DNA of 64,000 nucleotides. Source: VBWE01 sp943372645 (lineage in GTDB: Bacteria; Bacteroidota; Bacteroidia; Palsa-965). Below are positions 40,697 to 48,930 of this stretch, one piece after another. Location: the NCBI GenBank assembly GCA_943372645.1, contig CALRZN010000003.1, positions 1-64,000 of the forward strand, read 5' to 3'. Position numbers and translations under genes: made by a program. A model generated the notes under the pieces. The model was given only the letters and a program-made list of their open reading frames with translations. It made no database searches and was not told the DNA's origin. Position 1 is the stretch's first letter; the number at the start of each line of letters is the position of its first letter.

Positions 40697-42544
40697 ATGA
40701 AAAAAATACTGCTTGCATTTATGCTTGTGTTTGCCGGTATGCCGGTCCCTGCACAAAACACCGCCCGCCCGATCGGGACGAATATAGACGAGGTGACGTA
40801 TTATTCCACGCAACTGCTGTTTAAGAATTATTTTTTGCAGAGTTCGTATTGGTTTACCGCTGATACGACGATGTTTTTCAATACGTGGAATACAGCCACG
40901 GCAATACCGATGCGCCCCGATGGTTATCCCACACACGTTCCATTCTTAGGCAGCAATAATCAGTGGTCGCTGGTGCATACGCTCATCCTGCGCAACATCG
41001 GCGGGTATTATCCGTCGGGCAATTATTTTATTTACTGGGACGGCACCGGCCGTGTTTCGCTGGAGTTTGACAGCGGCAATCATACGTTTACCCAATCGGG
41101 CGGAACATTTGCGGTAACGGCTCCCGGTCAGAATGGTATTCACGTGGTGATCCGCAATTCATCCCTGTCCGATCCGGTACACAACATTCGTATCATCCAT
41201 CAGAACGACGTGGCAACATACCAGGCACAGCCGTTTAATGATTCGCTGATGCAGTTTCTTTCTGATTTTTCGTGCCTCCGTTTTATGTGGCCGATGGAAC
41301 CGATGAGTCCTGCGCTGGTCAACTGGAACGACCGCACCCGGCCCGATTATTTTACACAGGCCAATACCAGCCGCGGAATAGCTTACGAGTATATTGTTCA
41401 GCAGGCTAACCTGTTGCAGAAAGATGTGTGGATTTGTGTGCCGCACCGCGCCACTGATGTGTTTATTGATTCGCTGGCGAACCTGTTTGCGAATACGTTG
41501 CAGCCAAACCTGAAAGTATATGTGGAATACGGCAACGAACTCTGGAACTCCGTTTACAGCCAGCAGGAAAGTTACATCCAGCAGCAGGGCAATGCACTCG
41601 GTTACCCGGGACAGCCCTGGGAAAAAGGATGGCTGTTCGGTGTAAAACGTGCGGCCGACTGTCACCGTATTTTTGAAAATGCGTTTGGTATAAACTCCCC
41701 GCGCATCGTAAAAGTGGTGGCCGGTTTTACCACCATTCCGTGGCTCTCCACTTTTTTGCTGGGTGCGTATAACAACACCACGTACAATCCGACCGGCGTT
41801 ACGGCAAACGCTTTTGCCATTGCGCCCTACATCGGCGGCTGGGCGGCGGATGCCATCGGAAATGCTGGACTCATCAACAGCATTACAGTTCCTGAAATTA
41901 TTGATTCGCTGTACAAAAGCATCCGGGTGTATGAAACCGGTCCCGATGTGCGTGGGCAGGTGAATGCAGTTTCGGCGTTCGGTATTCCGCTCATCTGTTA
42001 TGAAGGCGGGCAACATCTTGTTTCCAACCAGTTTCAGAATAATATAACGTTAACCAACAAACTGATTGCAACCAATGCCGATCCGCTGATGGAAAACGTG
42101 ATGTGCGAATATTTTGATTCGGTTTATACCATCAATCCCGGAAACCTGTTTGTGTATTATTCCAGCATCAATTACCCGAGCCAGTACGGCAGCTGGGGCA
42201 TGAAAGCGAGCCTGTATCATACCGATGCGCAATCGCCGAAATACCGCGCCGTTAAGAATTGTGTTTTTAACAGCGGGCTTACATTGGCTGTTCCTGAAAA
42301 AACAAACGATGTAGCCGTGCACCTTTTTCCGAATCCGGCTCAAACCGATTTTACGTTGCAGTGTGATGAACCGATTGAACAAATCAGTTGTACCGATATG
42401 TATGGAAAGCAGGTGTTTCAGCGCTCCAGTTTCGGCAGTTCGGTTACCCTTTCAGCGGAACAGCTTCCGGCCGGGGTTTATTTTATCGCAGTGAAAACAA
42501 AAAAACAGACAACCGTAAAACGATTTGTTGTAAATCATGAATAA
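40697..42544 (+). CDS. Secreted glycoside-hydrolase-like protein with T9SS sorting domain
   Basis: A 615-aa exported protein. Signal peptide (MKKILLAFMLVFAGMPVPAQ). Residues ~30-500 resemble a TIM-barrel hydrolase of clan GH-A type, with V-Y-V-E-Y-G-N-E-L-W-N-S near 273-284. That N-E pair is where such enzymes carry the acid/base glutamate. A second acidic residue, in I-C-Y-E-G-G-Q near 435-441, is positioned like the nucleophile. The family number cannot be read by eye. A type A T9SS domain (L-F-P-N-P-A-Q-T) ends the protein. Its stop overlaps the next start by 8 bp. Confidence 0.75.
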   Translation: MKKILLAFMLVFAGMPVPAQNTARPIGTNIDEVTYYSTQLLFKNYFLQSSYWFTADTTMFFNTWNTATAIPMRPDGYPTHVPFLGSNNQWSLVHTLILRNIGGYYPSGNYFIYWDGTGRVSLEFDSGNHTFTQSGGTFAVTAPGQNGIHVVIRNSSLSDPVHNIRIIHQNDVATYQAQPFNDSLMQFLSDFSCLRFMWPMEPMSPALVNWNDRTRPDYFTQANTSRGIAYEYIVQQANLLQKDVWICVPHRATDVFIDSLANLFANTLQPNLKVYVEYGNELWNSVYSQQESYIQQQGNALGYPGQPWEKGWLFGVKRAADCHRIFENAFGINSPRIVKVVAGFTTIPWLSTFLLGAYNNTTYNPTGVTANAFAIAPYIGGWAADAIGNAGLINSITVPEIIDSLYKSIRVYETGPDVRGQVNAVSAFGIPLICYEGGQHLVSNQFQNNITLTNKLIATNADPLMENVMCEYFDSVYTINPGNLFVYYSSINYPSQYGSWGMKASLYHTDAQSPKYRAVKNCVFNSGLTLAVPEKTNDVAVHLFPNPAQTDFTLQCDEPIEQISCTDMYGKQVFQRSSFGSSVTLSAEQLPAGVYFIAVKTKKQTTVKRFVVNHE

Positions 42545-44033
42545 GCTGTTTTGTTTCTGCCTCCTGTTATTTGCCTGCAACGTGCATGGTGCTGTTATTT
42601 ATGTAACACCGGCCGGCACGGGCAATGGCAGTTCGTGGAGCAATGCGCTTCCCGGATCTGCATTGCAGAATGCAATAAACGCAGCATCGCCCGGTGATAC
42701 GCTTTGGGTGGCATGCGGAACGTATCAGCCAACAACCACAACCAATCGTACCATTTCCTTTCAGCTGAAAAACGGCGTGGCCGTGTATGGCAGTTTTGCA
42801 GGAACAGAAACCAGCCTGCAGCAGCGCGTAATCGCTTGCGGGCCTTGCAGCATACTGAGCGGCGATATCGGCATTGCAAACGATGCTTCCGATAACAGTT
42901 ATCATGTGTTGTTCAACACCGGCAATGATACCACTGCAGTGCTCGATGGTTTTGTGCTGCGCGATGGCAATGCCGACGGAACGGTGTATGATGAAATCGG
43001 CGGCGGCATACTCAACAACGGCAATTTCGCGGGCGTGTGTATACCGGTGATCCGGAATTGTTTCATCACTGCAAACCAGGCGCATTACGGCGGCGGCATT
43101 TTTAACAACGGCAGCAATGCGGGCAATGCCAGTCCGCACATTATCAACTGCATCATTAGCGGAAACATGGCTTACGATGGCGGCGGCATTGACAATTACG
43201 GATACGCCGGCAACGCCAGTCCGCAAGTCATCAATTGTGTGATAGCGTCCAACCATGCATCACTGCTGGGCGGCGGAGGCATGTATTGCTGGGGCGGCGG
43301 TGGCGGCAATGCGAGTCCGTTGCTTCAGAACTGCACGATTGTAAATAATACGAGCGACGGTTATGGCGGCGGAATGGTAACGGATAACAGCAACACCAGC
43401 AGCGGCAATTCCGGAAGCAGTAATCCCGTGATACGCAATACTGTTTTATGGAACAACACCGCAGCAGGGCAGGGGCCGCAGTTTTACCGCAAAGGCACCG
43501 CTTTGTTTGATGCCACGTTCAGTTGTGTTGATCTCGCAAACCAGCAGGCGCCGCATCTTGTTTCGGGTTCAGCGACGGGAATGGTGTACACCAATCCGTT
43601 TTTTACAAACAGCAGCAGCCTGGCGGGTTCGGATAACTGTTTGCTGAATATGGACGACGGGTTGCAAATGCTTGCAGCAAGTCCGCTCATCAACGCAGGA
43701 ACGCCAATTGGTGCGCCGCCTGCAGACATTCGCGGTGTGATGCGTTCGGCTGCGCCGGATATCGGTGCGTATGAAGCGGACATGACTACTGCCGCAGAAG
43801 CACAAATTGCCCCGGAGGTTTTTGAAATTTATCCGAACCCGGTTTCGTTTTATTGCACGGTTCGTTTTGCAGACGAGGAGCAACATACGGTGCAGGTATA
43901 TACTTCCTGCGGAGCGTTGTTTTATAATGAGCCGGTAACAGGGCGCGGAACAATTGCAGTTGCTTCGTGGCCGGCCGGCGTTTATCACATGGTAATTGAT
44001 AGGAAATATTCCAAACGCATCATCCGGTTTTAA
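42537..44033 (+). CDS. Secreted right-handed beta-helix protein with T9SS sorting domain
   Basis: A 498-aa exported protein. A signal peptide (~1-18) is followed by a parallel beta-helix with the choice-of-anchor Q pattern: I-Y-V-T-P-A-G-T-G-N-G-S-S-W, then repeated coils containing N-A-S-P-x-x-I-N-C and G-G-G-I. At least three repeats of about 36 residues are visible between ~155 and 290. A type A T9SS domain (I-Y-P-N-P-V-S-F) ends it. Beta-helices of this class bind or cleave polysaccharides; no lyase residues are evident. Last gene of the operon, it overlaps the GH-like gene and ends at a terminator. Confidence 0.85.
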   Translation: MNKLFCFCLLLFACNVHGAVIYVTPAGTGNGSSWSNALPGSALQNAINAASPGDTLWVACGTYQPTTTTNRTISFQLKNGVAVYGSFAGTETSLQQRVIACGPCSILSGDIGIANDASDNSYHVLFNTGNDTTAVLDGFVLRDGNADGTVYDEIGGGILNNGNFAGVCIPVIRNCFITANQAHYGGGIFNNGSNAGNASPHIINCIISGNMAYDGGGIDNYGYAGNASPQVINCVIASNHASLLGGGGMYCWGGGGGNASPLLQNCTIVNNTSDGYGGGMVTDNSNTSSGNSGSSNPVIRNTVLWNNTAAGQGPQFYRKGTALFDATFSCVDLANQQAPHLVSGSATGMVYTNPFFTNSSSLAGSDNCLLNMDDGLQMLAASPLINAGTPIGAPPADIRGVMRSAAPDIGAYEADMTTAAEAQIAPEVFEIYPNPVSFYCTVRFADEEQHTVQVYTSCGALFYNEPVTGRGTIAVASWPAGVYHMVIDRKYSKRIIRF

Positions 44034-44050
44034 TTGTTTTTTCGGGCAGG

Positions 44051-44086
44051 AAAATCCGGCAGACCTTGGAGTCAGGCGGATTTTTT
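44051..44086 (+). terminator. Intrinsic terminator
   Basis: Stem AAAATCCG/CGGATTTT (44051-44058 and 44077-44084) followed by T residues, ending the four-gene operon. Confidence 0.7.
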
Positions 44087-44205
44087 GCATTTATAATGAT
44101 CTAAATAACAGTGTTTTATGTGTTTTCTTGCAGGTATCTCAAAATAAAAGGAAACCTTTGCACGACAGTCCTGTTGTGAAGGACGTACTCAGTATCCATA
44201 CCACG

Positions 44206-44766
44206 ATGGCCGAAACGCAAAACCAGTTGCTCGAGCAGACGATGAAAAAAGAGCGGCGCAAGCTGCTTGATTTTATCCGGAAGCGTATACCGGCCGATTC
44301 CGACCCGGAAGACATCGTGCAGGATGTGTTCTACGAACTGACGGAAAATCTGCGTATGGAGCGGATCATCGGACAGGTATCGGCCTGGATGTACCGGGTA
44401 GCGCGCAACAAAATTGCCGACCTGTTCCGACGCCGTCGCACCGTTTCACTGGAAGGGCAGTTTGCAAACACCGAAGATGGCGAAGAGGGGCTGGGCATTA
44501 ACGACCTGCTCCCCGATGCCGAAGCCGGTCCGGAAGCAAAATTTATCCGTAAGGCCATTATGGATGAACTGATGCTGGCGCTGGACGAATTGCCCGACGA
44601 GCAACGCGATGCATTCTGGATGAATGAAGTGGAAGGCAAAAGCTTCCGCGAAATTGCTGAAGAAACCGGCATTCCGCTGAATACCCTCCTTTCACGGAAA
44701 CGTTACGCGGTGCTGCACCTCCGCGAACGGCTCAGCGAACTCTACAAGGATTTAATGAACGACTAA
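44206..44766 (+). CDS. ECF-type RNA polymerase sigma factor
   Basis: 186 aa from the ATG at 44206; the open frame continues upstream through the terminator and end of the previous gene and is not coding there. Region 2 is D-P-E-D-I-V-Q-D-V-F-Y-E-L with W-M-Y-R-V-A-R-N-K-I-A-D. Region 4 is L-P-D-E-Q-R-D-A-F-W-M-N-E-V-E-G-K-S-F-R-E-I-A-E-E. It directs transcription of a specialised regulon. No anti-sigma factor of FecR type follows; instead a small Gly/His-rich membrane protein starts 13 bp downstream and may be its regulator. Confidence 0.92.
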   Translation: MAETQNQLLEQTMKKERRKLLDFIRKRIPADSDPEDIVQDVFYELTENLRMERIIGQVSAWMYRVARNKIADLFRRRRTVSLEGQFANTEDGEEGLGINDLLPDAEAGPEAKFIRKAIMDELMLALDELPDEQRDAFWMNEVEGKSFREIAEETGIPLNTLLSRKRYAVLHLRERLSELYKDLMND

Positions 44767-44779
44767 AAAATACAGGATC

Positions 44780-45145
44780 ATGAAGTGGATATTAAAAGGA
44801 CTGTTGATGGGGATCTGTTTCGTGGGCTTCGTGCTCGGAATCGGTTACCTCGTGATGTGGCTGTGGAACATGCTTATCCCGCAGATTTTTGAAGGACCGC
44901 TGATTACGTACACCCAGGCACTCGGACTGCTGGTGCTCACCCGTCTCCTCGTGGGACGCGGCGGCTGGCACGGCGGCGGGGGCGGATGGGGACACAAACG
45001 CGGCGGCTACTGGAAAAAACACATGCGCGAAAAAATGGAACGCATGAGCCCCGAAGAACGCGAAAAATACATGGCCAACATGAAAGGAAAATGCGGCTGG
45101 TATTTTAAAGAAGAGCTGAAGAAAGAAGAAGAAAACCCGCAATAG
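44780..45145 (+). CDS. Small membrane protein with Gly/His-rich segment, paired with ECF sigma
   Basis: 121 residues. Two hydrophobic helices (~4-31 and ~37-58) are followed by G-R-G-G-W-H-G-G-G-G-G-W-G-H and a charged helix with M-S-P-E-E-R-E-K-Y, ending in an acidic tail. The Gly/Trp/His tract could bind metal. The tail motif resembles the L-T-P-E-Q helices of Spy/CpxP-like proteins only loosely. It is co-transcribed with the sigma factor, so a membrane-linked regulator or envelope-stress output is likely. Confidence 0.78.
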   Translation: MKWILKGLLMGICFVGFVLGIGYLVMWLWNMLIPQIFEGPLITYTQALGLLVLTRLLVGRGGWHGGGGGWGHKRGGYWKKHMREKMERMSPEEREKYMANMKGKCGWYFKEELKKEEENPQ

Positions 45146-45172
45146 GTTTTTTCGGTTGGTTGATTACAATGT

Positions 45173-45206
45173 GAAACGGTTGTCTGCAGAGATGACCGTT
45201 TTTTTT
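45173..45206 (+). terminator. Intrinsic terminator
   Basis: Stem AAACGGT..ACCGTTT with an eight-base T-run, ending the sigma factor operon. Confidence 0.75.
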
Positions 45207-45240
45207 GTGGGTATTTGTTGACGGTATAGCATGTATAATC

Positions 45241-45285
45241 TTCGCCACAAAGTCACCAAGACACAAAGTAACACAAAGAAAAATT
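45241..45285. repeat. CACAAAG word repeat
   Basis: A short run of ACAAAG-type words (CCACAAAGTCACCAAGACACAAAG). It matches the words at 48800-48870. I recall this as a dispersed low-complexity sequence in Bacteroidota. Confidence 0.6.
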
Positions 45286-45300
45286 AGAATATAAAAAGAT

Positions 45301-45430
45301 CGTTCGCGCGGATTTTGAGCGCGGAAACGCGGGATGACTAATCCGTGCGTGTATTCCCGCACGGATTACCGAACTCACAAAAATCAACGCACAAAAACTT
45401 GTCAAGCCGCAGGCATGATCCGCGCGAACG
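45301..45430. repeat. MITE-like element, copy 1
   Basis: Terminal inverted repeats CGTTCGCGCGGAT (45301-45313) and ATCCGCGCGAACG (45418-45430) are perfect. An internal hairpin TAATCCGTGCG/CGCACGGATTA lies at 45339-45349 and 45358-45368. A second, related copy is at 46981-47095 in the same orientation. Confidence 0.8.
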
Positions 45431-45495
45431 TTTTATTGAAGAAGTAACAGTAAAATATAAGGTATCAGATCGCCGCTCAAATACATCCACCATCA

Positions 45496-46026
45496 TCATT
45501 GTGATGTTTGTTTTGAGGAGACCGGTTGAAATAATTCCGCGCCTTTTTTAGTCAGGAAATAACAAACTACTGCGCCCAGGATATTGTAAGGAATTGAAAG
45601 TCCCACGATGAGCCAGCCCATTTGAAAACCCATCATGCCGCCCTGCATAGCCATTCTGCTGATCCAGTGCTCCGGGAAATAACCGGCCTGCATATCGTGA
45701 TAAAAATATAACATGCCGCCGAAAGGAGAGCTTATTAAAAGGGTAATGAGGATTATCTGGAAGGTTAAAAGCAGTCTGCCTGCGGTCTTTTTTTTAATAA
45801 ACGAATCGGCGACTATTGTGGCAATGATTCCATAAAAGAAGCAGGGTATCAGAATGTATTGCAGCGGGTGTTGCATGTGATAAGCATACATCCGGAAAAG
45901 GCCGCTGAAAACATAATGGTTGGGCATCACCACCCAGAGCAGGTAATAACAGGCCGCTGCAATGGCAAAACTCGTCAGCCAGAAAAACGCAAGTCGTTGA
46001 AGAATGATTATTGTTTGGCTTTTCAT
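45496..46026 (-). CDS. Four-helix membrane protein of unknown function
   Basis: 176 residues with about four hydrophobic helices (~8-30, 48-72, 84-105, 133-158). The loop after helix three carries M-Y-A-Y-H-M-Q-H and M-Q-A-G-Y-F-P-E-H-W-I. The methionine- and histidine-rich loops might bind metal, but nothing known matches. It lies between the two copies of the MITE-like element, next to an AT-rich membrane gene, and may belong to an acquired segment. Confidence 0.68.
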   Translation of the reverse strand: MKSQTIIILQRLAFFWLTSFAIAAACYYLLWVVMPNHYVFSGLFRMYAYHMQHPLQYILIPCFFYGIIATIVADSFIKKKTAGRLLLTFQIILITLLISSPFGGMLYFYHDMQAGYFPEHWISRMAMQGGMMGFQMGWLIVGLSIPYNILGAVVCYFLTKKGAELFQPVSSKQTSQ

Positions 46027-46124
46027 GTATAGATAATTTACAAACTTTTGACGGAAACGAGTGCCAGGGCATAGCGTCTATTGTTTCATTTATCTATTGA
46101 TGTTTTTACGATCATTAGGTAAGA

Positions 46125-46949
46125 TTACTTTTTTATTTCATCTTGTGGTTCTTTACTTTTTTCTGGCTCTTCTATCTCAGAAAACTCTTTCATAATAGCT
46201 TCTCTGATTTTGTTTAATAAATTAGAAGGTCTAAAATCAAGCAGTTTTAAAAGCCCTACTGAACCATCAAATGCAATAAACGTCTCGAAAGATGCAATAA
46301 TTGTTTGATCTTTATTTTGCCCCGCTGTCAGGCTCAAGCCTTGGAAATTAAAAATGTTGATAATTAAAATTGCAATAACATAACCTGCGTAAACAAGGAA
46401 TTTTACGTTCCGAACGGAAAGTACATATTTTGAGGGTTCAAGATTAAGGTTTGTTGAGCCATTGGATTGCTTATTACTAATTGCAGGAATCATAGAAGCA
46501 ATTCTTAATAAGATGGGATTAAATAAAACACATATAAAAACGCTCGATGTGATGAGCAAATAGTTCTCTGTGAGTTCATTTAATTTGAGATTTCCAAAAT
46601 ATGAGATTGCGCCTAGAATTACCGTGGGAATTAAAAAGGCTATTCCAAAATAAAACATGATGTGCATTAGTATTAACCAGAATGGCATTATGACACTTCC
46701 AATGACCCCGAGTATAGAAAGAGGCAGGCTAATAATATTTGTTGCTTTATTAATGAATTTATTTTTAAAATAGATATTTAAAAATGTTAATATTATAAAC
46801 AATGCAACGTATGAGCTAATTATTATAAGAAGCAAACTATCTATCTTAGGTAAATCTATGAGTAAAGCTAAGAAGTACGATAGGATTATAAAAAAAGATA
46901 TTATTAAAGTCGCTTTTAATTCTGTTATAAAATTATTTTTTGGCATCAT
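46125..46949 (-). CDS. AT-rich polytopic membrane protein, likely acquired
   Basis: 274 residues. Five or six hydrophobic helices fill residues ~12-215; a soluble tail (~220-274) is strongly acidic and ends P-E-K-S-K-E-P-Q-D-E-I-K-K. Codon use is strikingly AT-rich (TTA, ATA, AAA, AAT) in contrast to every gene around it. The gene lies between direct copies of the MITE-like repeat. Both facts point to horizontal transfer. No family is recognised. Confidence 0.72.
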   Translation of the reverse strand: MMPKNNFITELKATLIISFFIILSYFLALLIDLPKIDSLLLIIISSYVALFIILTFLNIYFKNKFINKATNIISLPLSILGVIGSVIMPFWLILMHIMFYFGIAFLIPTVILGAISYFGNLKLNELTENYLLITSSVFICVLFNPILLRIASMIPAISNKQSNGSTNLNLEPSKYVLSVRNVKFLVYAGYVIAILIINIFNFQGLSLTAGQNKDQTIIASFETFIAFDGSVGLLKLLDFRPSNLLNKIREAIMKEFSEIEEPEKSKEPQDEIKK

Positions 46950-46980
46950 TGTTATTTTATAATCACTAATTTAATAAAAT

Positions 46981-47095
46981 GAACGTTCCGTGGGAGCTTT
47001 AATACGAAATATCATGAGGGCTAATCCGTGCGTGTATTCCCGCACGGATTACCAAACGCACTTAAAACCAACGCACAAAATCCGCACGAACGTCT
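46981..47095. repeat. MITE-like element, copy 2
   Basis: It shares the internal hairpin (TAATCCGTGCG at 47022-47032 with CGCACGGATTA at 47041-47051) and the following CAACGCACAAAA tract with the copy at 45301-45430. The right end TCCGCACGAACG is conserved; the left end is more diverged. Confidence 0.75.
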
Positions 47096-47109
47096 TAGTG
47101 CATACACAC

Positions 47110-47141
47110 AAAAAAACAGTCACACCTTAGGAGTGTGACCG
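47110..47141 (-). terminator. Intrinsic terminator at the end of the DUF2330 array
   Basis: Stem GTCACAC/GTGTGAC with a T-run on the minus strand, 30 bp after the last array gene. Confidence 0.78.
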
Positions 47142-47170
47142 TTCTTCGTTTAAACCACTAAACAATTTAC

Positions 47171-48685
47171 TTATTTAAGATCATCGTTCTTTTTAACGGG
47201 AATGAGCACCGGCTTTTTGTTTTTGCGGGTGAGCGCAAATACGATGAGCGTAAGCGTAAGTGCCGAAAGTATACCGAGCATCATATCGCTGCGGTCAATG
47301 TTTCCGTTGCCCAGGAGGCTACCCTGTTTCTTTTTGTCTTTTTTCTTGTCGCCGGGGGCGGGCTGGTCGCTTTCTTTTTTGATGTATTGGTTATACTCGG
47401 TGGCGTACGACGAATATTTTGCAATGTCCCAACCGGTGAGGCTTGCGAGGTTATCCAGTTCGCCTTCGCGGCGTTTCTGCAGGCCCACGAGGTAGCTGTT
47501 TGCTTTTTCACATTCAAAGGTGCTCGATGCCGGGATGTGCAGTACGTAACGCGCCTGGTAATTCTGTTTGTTCGGCGTTTCAATAAACTGCAGGTCCTGC
47601 GGGAAGTGTGCACGGTCGTAGGTGGTGTGCAGGCGTGTAAAATACACATTACCCTGATAACCGCCGTGGTATTGTTTTACCCAGTCAATACCGCAGGTAA
47701 GCAGGTCAGCCAGCATGGGCGGCGGGCCTACGCAGGGATCGCATGAAGTAGTAACCTGTCCGCTGATGTCCCAGCCATATTCGAGCATGATGGAATTTTT
47801 ACCTTCTTTTGCCCACGATTTGTAATAGAGGTCTTTGTAAAACTCGCCGAATTTTTCTTCCACAAACTGCGGCACATCCTGGCCGGTAGGCATTTCCACG
47901 GTGCGGTAGTTGGTTACCTCTACGCGGCCTTTGTTCGAGAACGCATACACCACCATGTCCTGCGCATCTTTGGCGTTGGCCATGCCGAGGCGGATGGGCA
48001 GCATAAATTTCGGGGAGTTGTAACTGATCTGGATCGGGCGCAGCTTTTCGGTGCCCATGCGTTTCAGTTCTTCAGTGTTGGCTTTCACCACAAAAAATTT
48101 CAGGTTGCTTTTGATGTACGGATCGAGCACTTCTTTGGCGCCTTCCGGAATTTTGTACCCGTTATCGAGCAGCCATTTTTCAAGCGCCCCCGATTCCGTA
48201 GCCGAAAGAATAAGAATGTCATACTCTCCTACCTGGTACTGCGCTTCAATTTTCACAGCTTCGTTATTCACCGATTTATTCACCATGGAGGTTTTGGCCA
48301 GCGACTTTTCTTTTTCCGCCATACCCATCGGGTAGAGGTTGGCCATGGGCGGCGCGCAGGGATCTTCGTCGTAATACGAAACGAGGCGGGGACCGGAATA
48401 ATCATCAATCTTACGGAACAGGCCCGGATCAACCACTTTCACCTGTTCTTTCTGAAGCACTACCGGAACGGGAACAACGATGGCGAAATCTTTTACATCG
48501 CCCTGGAAGTCGCTTGACATGGTGATGGTTGACTTTTCGCCATTCCGTACCATAATGACTTCCGATGTTTTGTTAAACAGTTTGGCATCGGCTTTGGCCA
48601 CATAAAATCCGCAGAATGCAAACGCCTGCGAAGAAGCCAGAACACCAAGAACAATTGTTGCAATTATTCGTGAGTTGTTTTTCAT
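47171..48685 (-). CDS. DUF2330-type membrane-anchored protein (array member 1)
   Basis: 504 aa. Signal peptide ends at ~A-F-A|F-C-G-F-Y-V-A-K-A-D. The conserved N-terminal block follows (S-T-I-T-M-S-S-D-F-Q-G-D-V-K-D-F-A, V-V-P-V-P-V-V), then D-E-D-P-C (C110) and a variable loop. After G-E-Y-D-I-L-I-L-S-A come F-M-L-P-I-R-L-G-M-A-N-A, T-N-Y-R-T-V-E-M-P-T-G and C-D-P-C-V-G-P-P. A lysine-rich linker (K-K-D-K-K-K-Q-G-S-L-L-G) precedes a membrane helix and L-T-R-K. It is exported and anchored by the C-terminus. It is last in the array and separated from member 2 by 245 bp holding a repeat, so it may have its own promoter. Confidence 0.9.
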   Translation of the reverse strand: MKNNSRIIATIVLGVLASSQAFAFCGFYVAKADAKLFNKTSEVIMVRNGEKSTITMSSDFQGDVKDFAIVVPVPVVLQKEQVKVVDPGLFRKIDDYSGPRLVSYYDEDPCAPPMANLYPMGMAEKEKSLAKTSMVNKSVNNEAVKIEAQYQVGEYDILILSATESGALEKWLLDNGYKIPEGAKEVLDPYIKSNLKFFVVKANTEELKRMGTEKLRPIQISYNSPKFMLPIRLGMANAKDAQDMVVYAFSNKGRVEVTNYRTVEMPTGQDVPQFVEEKFGEFYKDLYYKSWAKEGKNSIMLEYGWDISGQVTTSCDPCVGPPPMLADLLTCGIDWVKQYHGGYQGNVYFTRLHTTYDRAHFPQDLQFIETPNKQNYQARYVLHIPASSTFECEKANSYLVGLQKRREGELDNLASLTGWDIAKYSSYATEYNQYIKKESDQPAPGDKKKDKKKQGSLLGNGNIDRSDMMLGILSALTLTLIVFALTRKNKKPVLIPVKKNDDLK

Positions 48686-48806
48686 GAGTTACTTTTTTGA
48701 GATGAATAATTTGACGCACGGGAATGCAGTGCCAAAACAACAAAAACCAGGCCATTTAGCCAAAATTCGCTAAAAAGTTTAGGCGTTTCTTTGATTCTGG
48801 AATTTC

Positions 48807-48866
48807 CTTAGTGTTTTTGTCTTTTTGTGATCGTTCTTTTTTGCCACAAAGACGCAAAGGCACTAA
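48807..48866. repeat. Imperfect foldback repeat of CACAAAG words
   Basis: CTTAGTGTTTTTGTCTTTTT is paired imperfectly with CACAAAGACGCAAAGGCACT; related words lie at 45241-45285. It fills the gap between array members 2 and 1. Confidence 0.7.
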
Positions 48867-48930
48867 GAGATTTTATTTTTATTTAAGCCCACTTTCCCTG
48901 AATTCTCTTTTAATCATCCAGATCAGAAAA

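Noticed and set aside
43996..44205. Extended N-terminus of the sigma factor frame
   Set aside because: It overlaps the end of the beta-helix gene and its terminator; the sigma domain starts after the ATG at 44206.
45301..45430. Insertion sequence
   Set aside because: The element has terminal inverted repeats but is ~130 bp and carries no transposase, so it is at most a MITE-like remnant.
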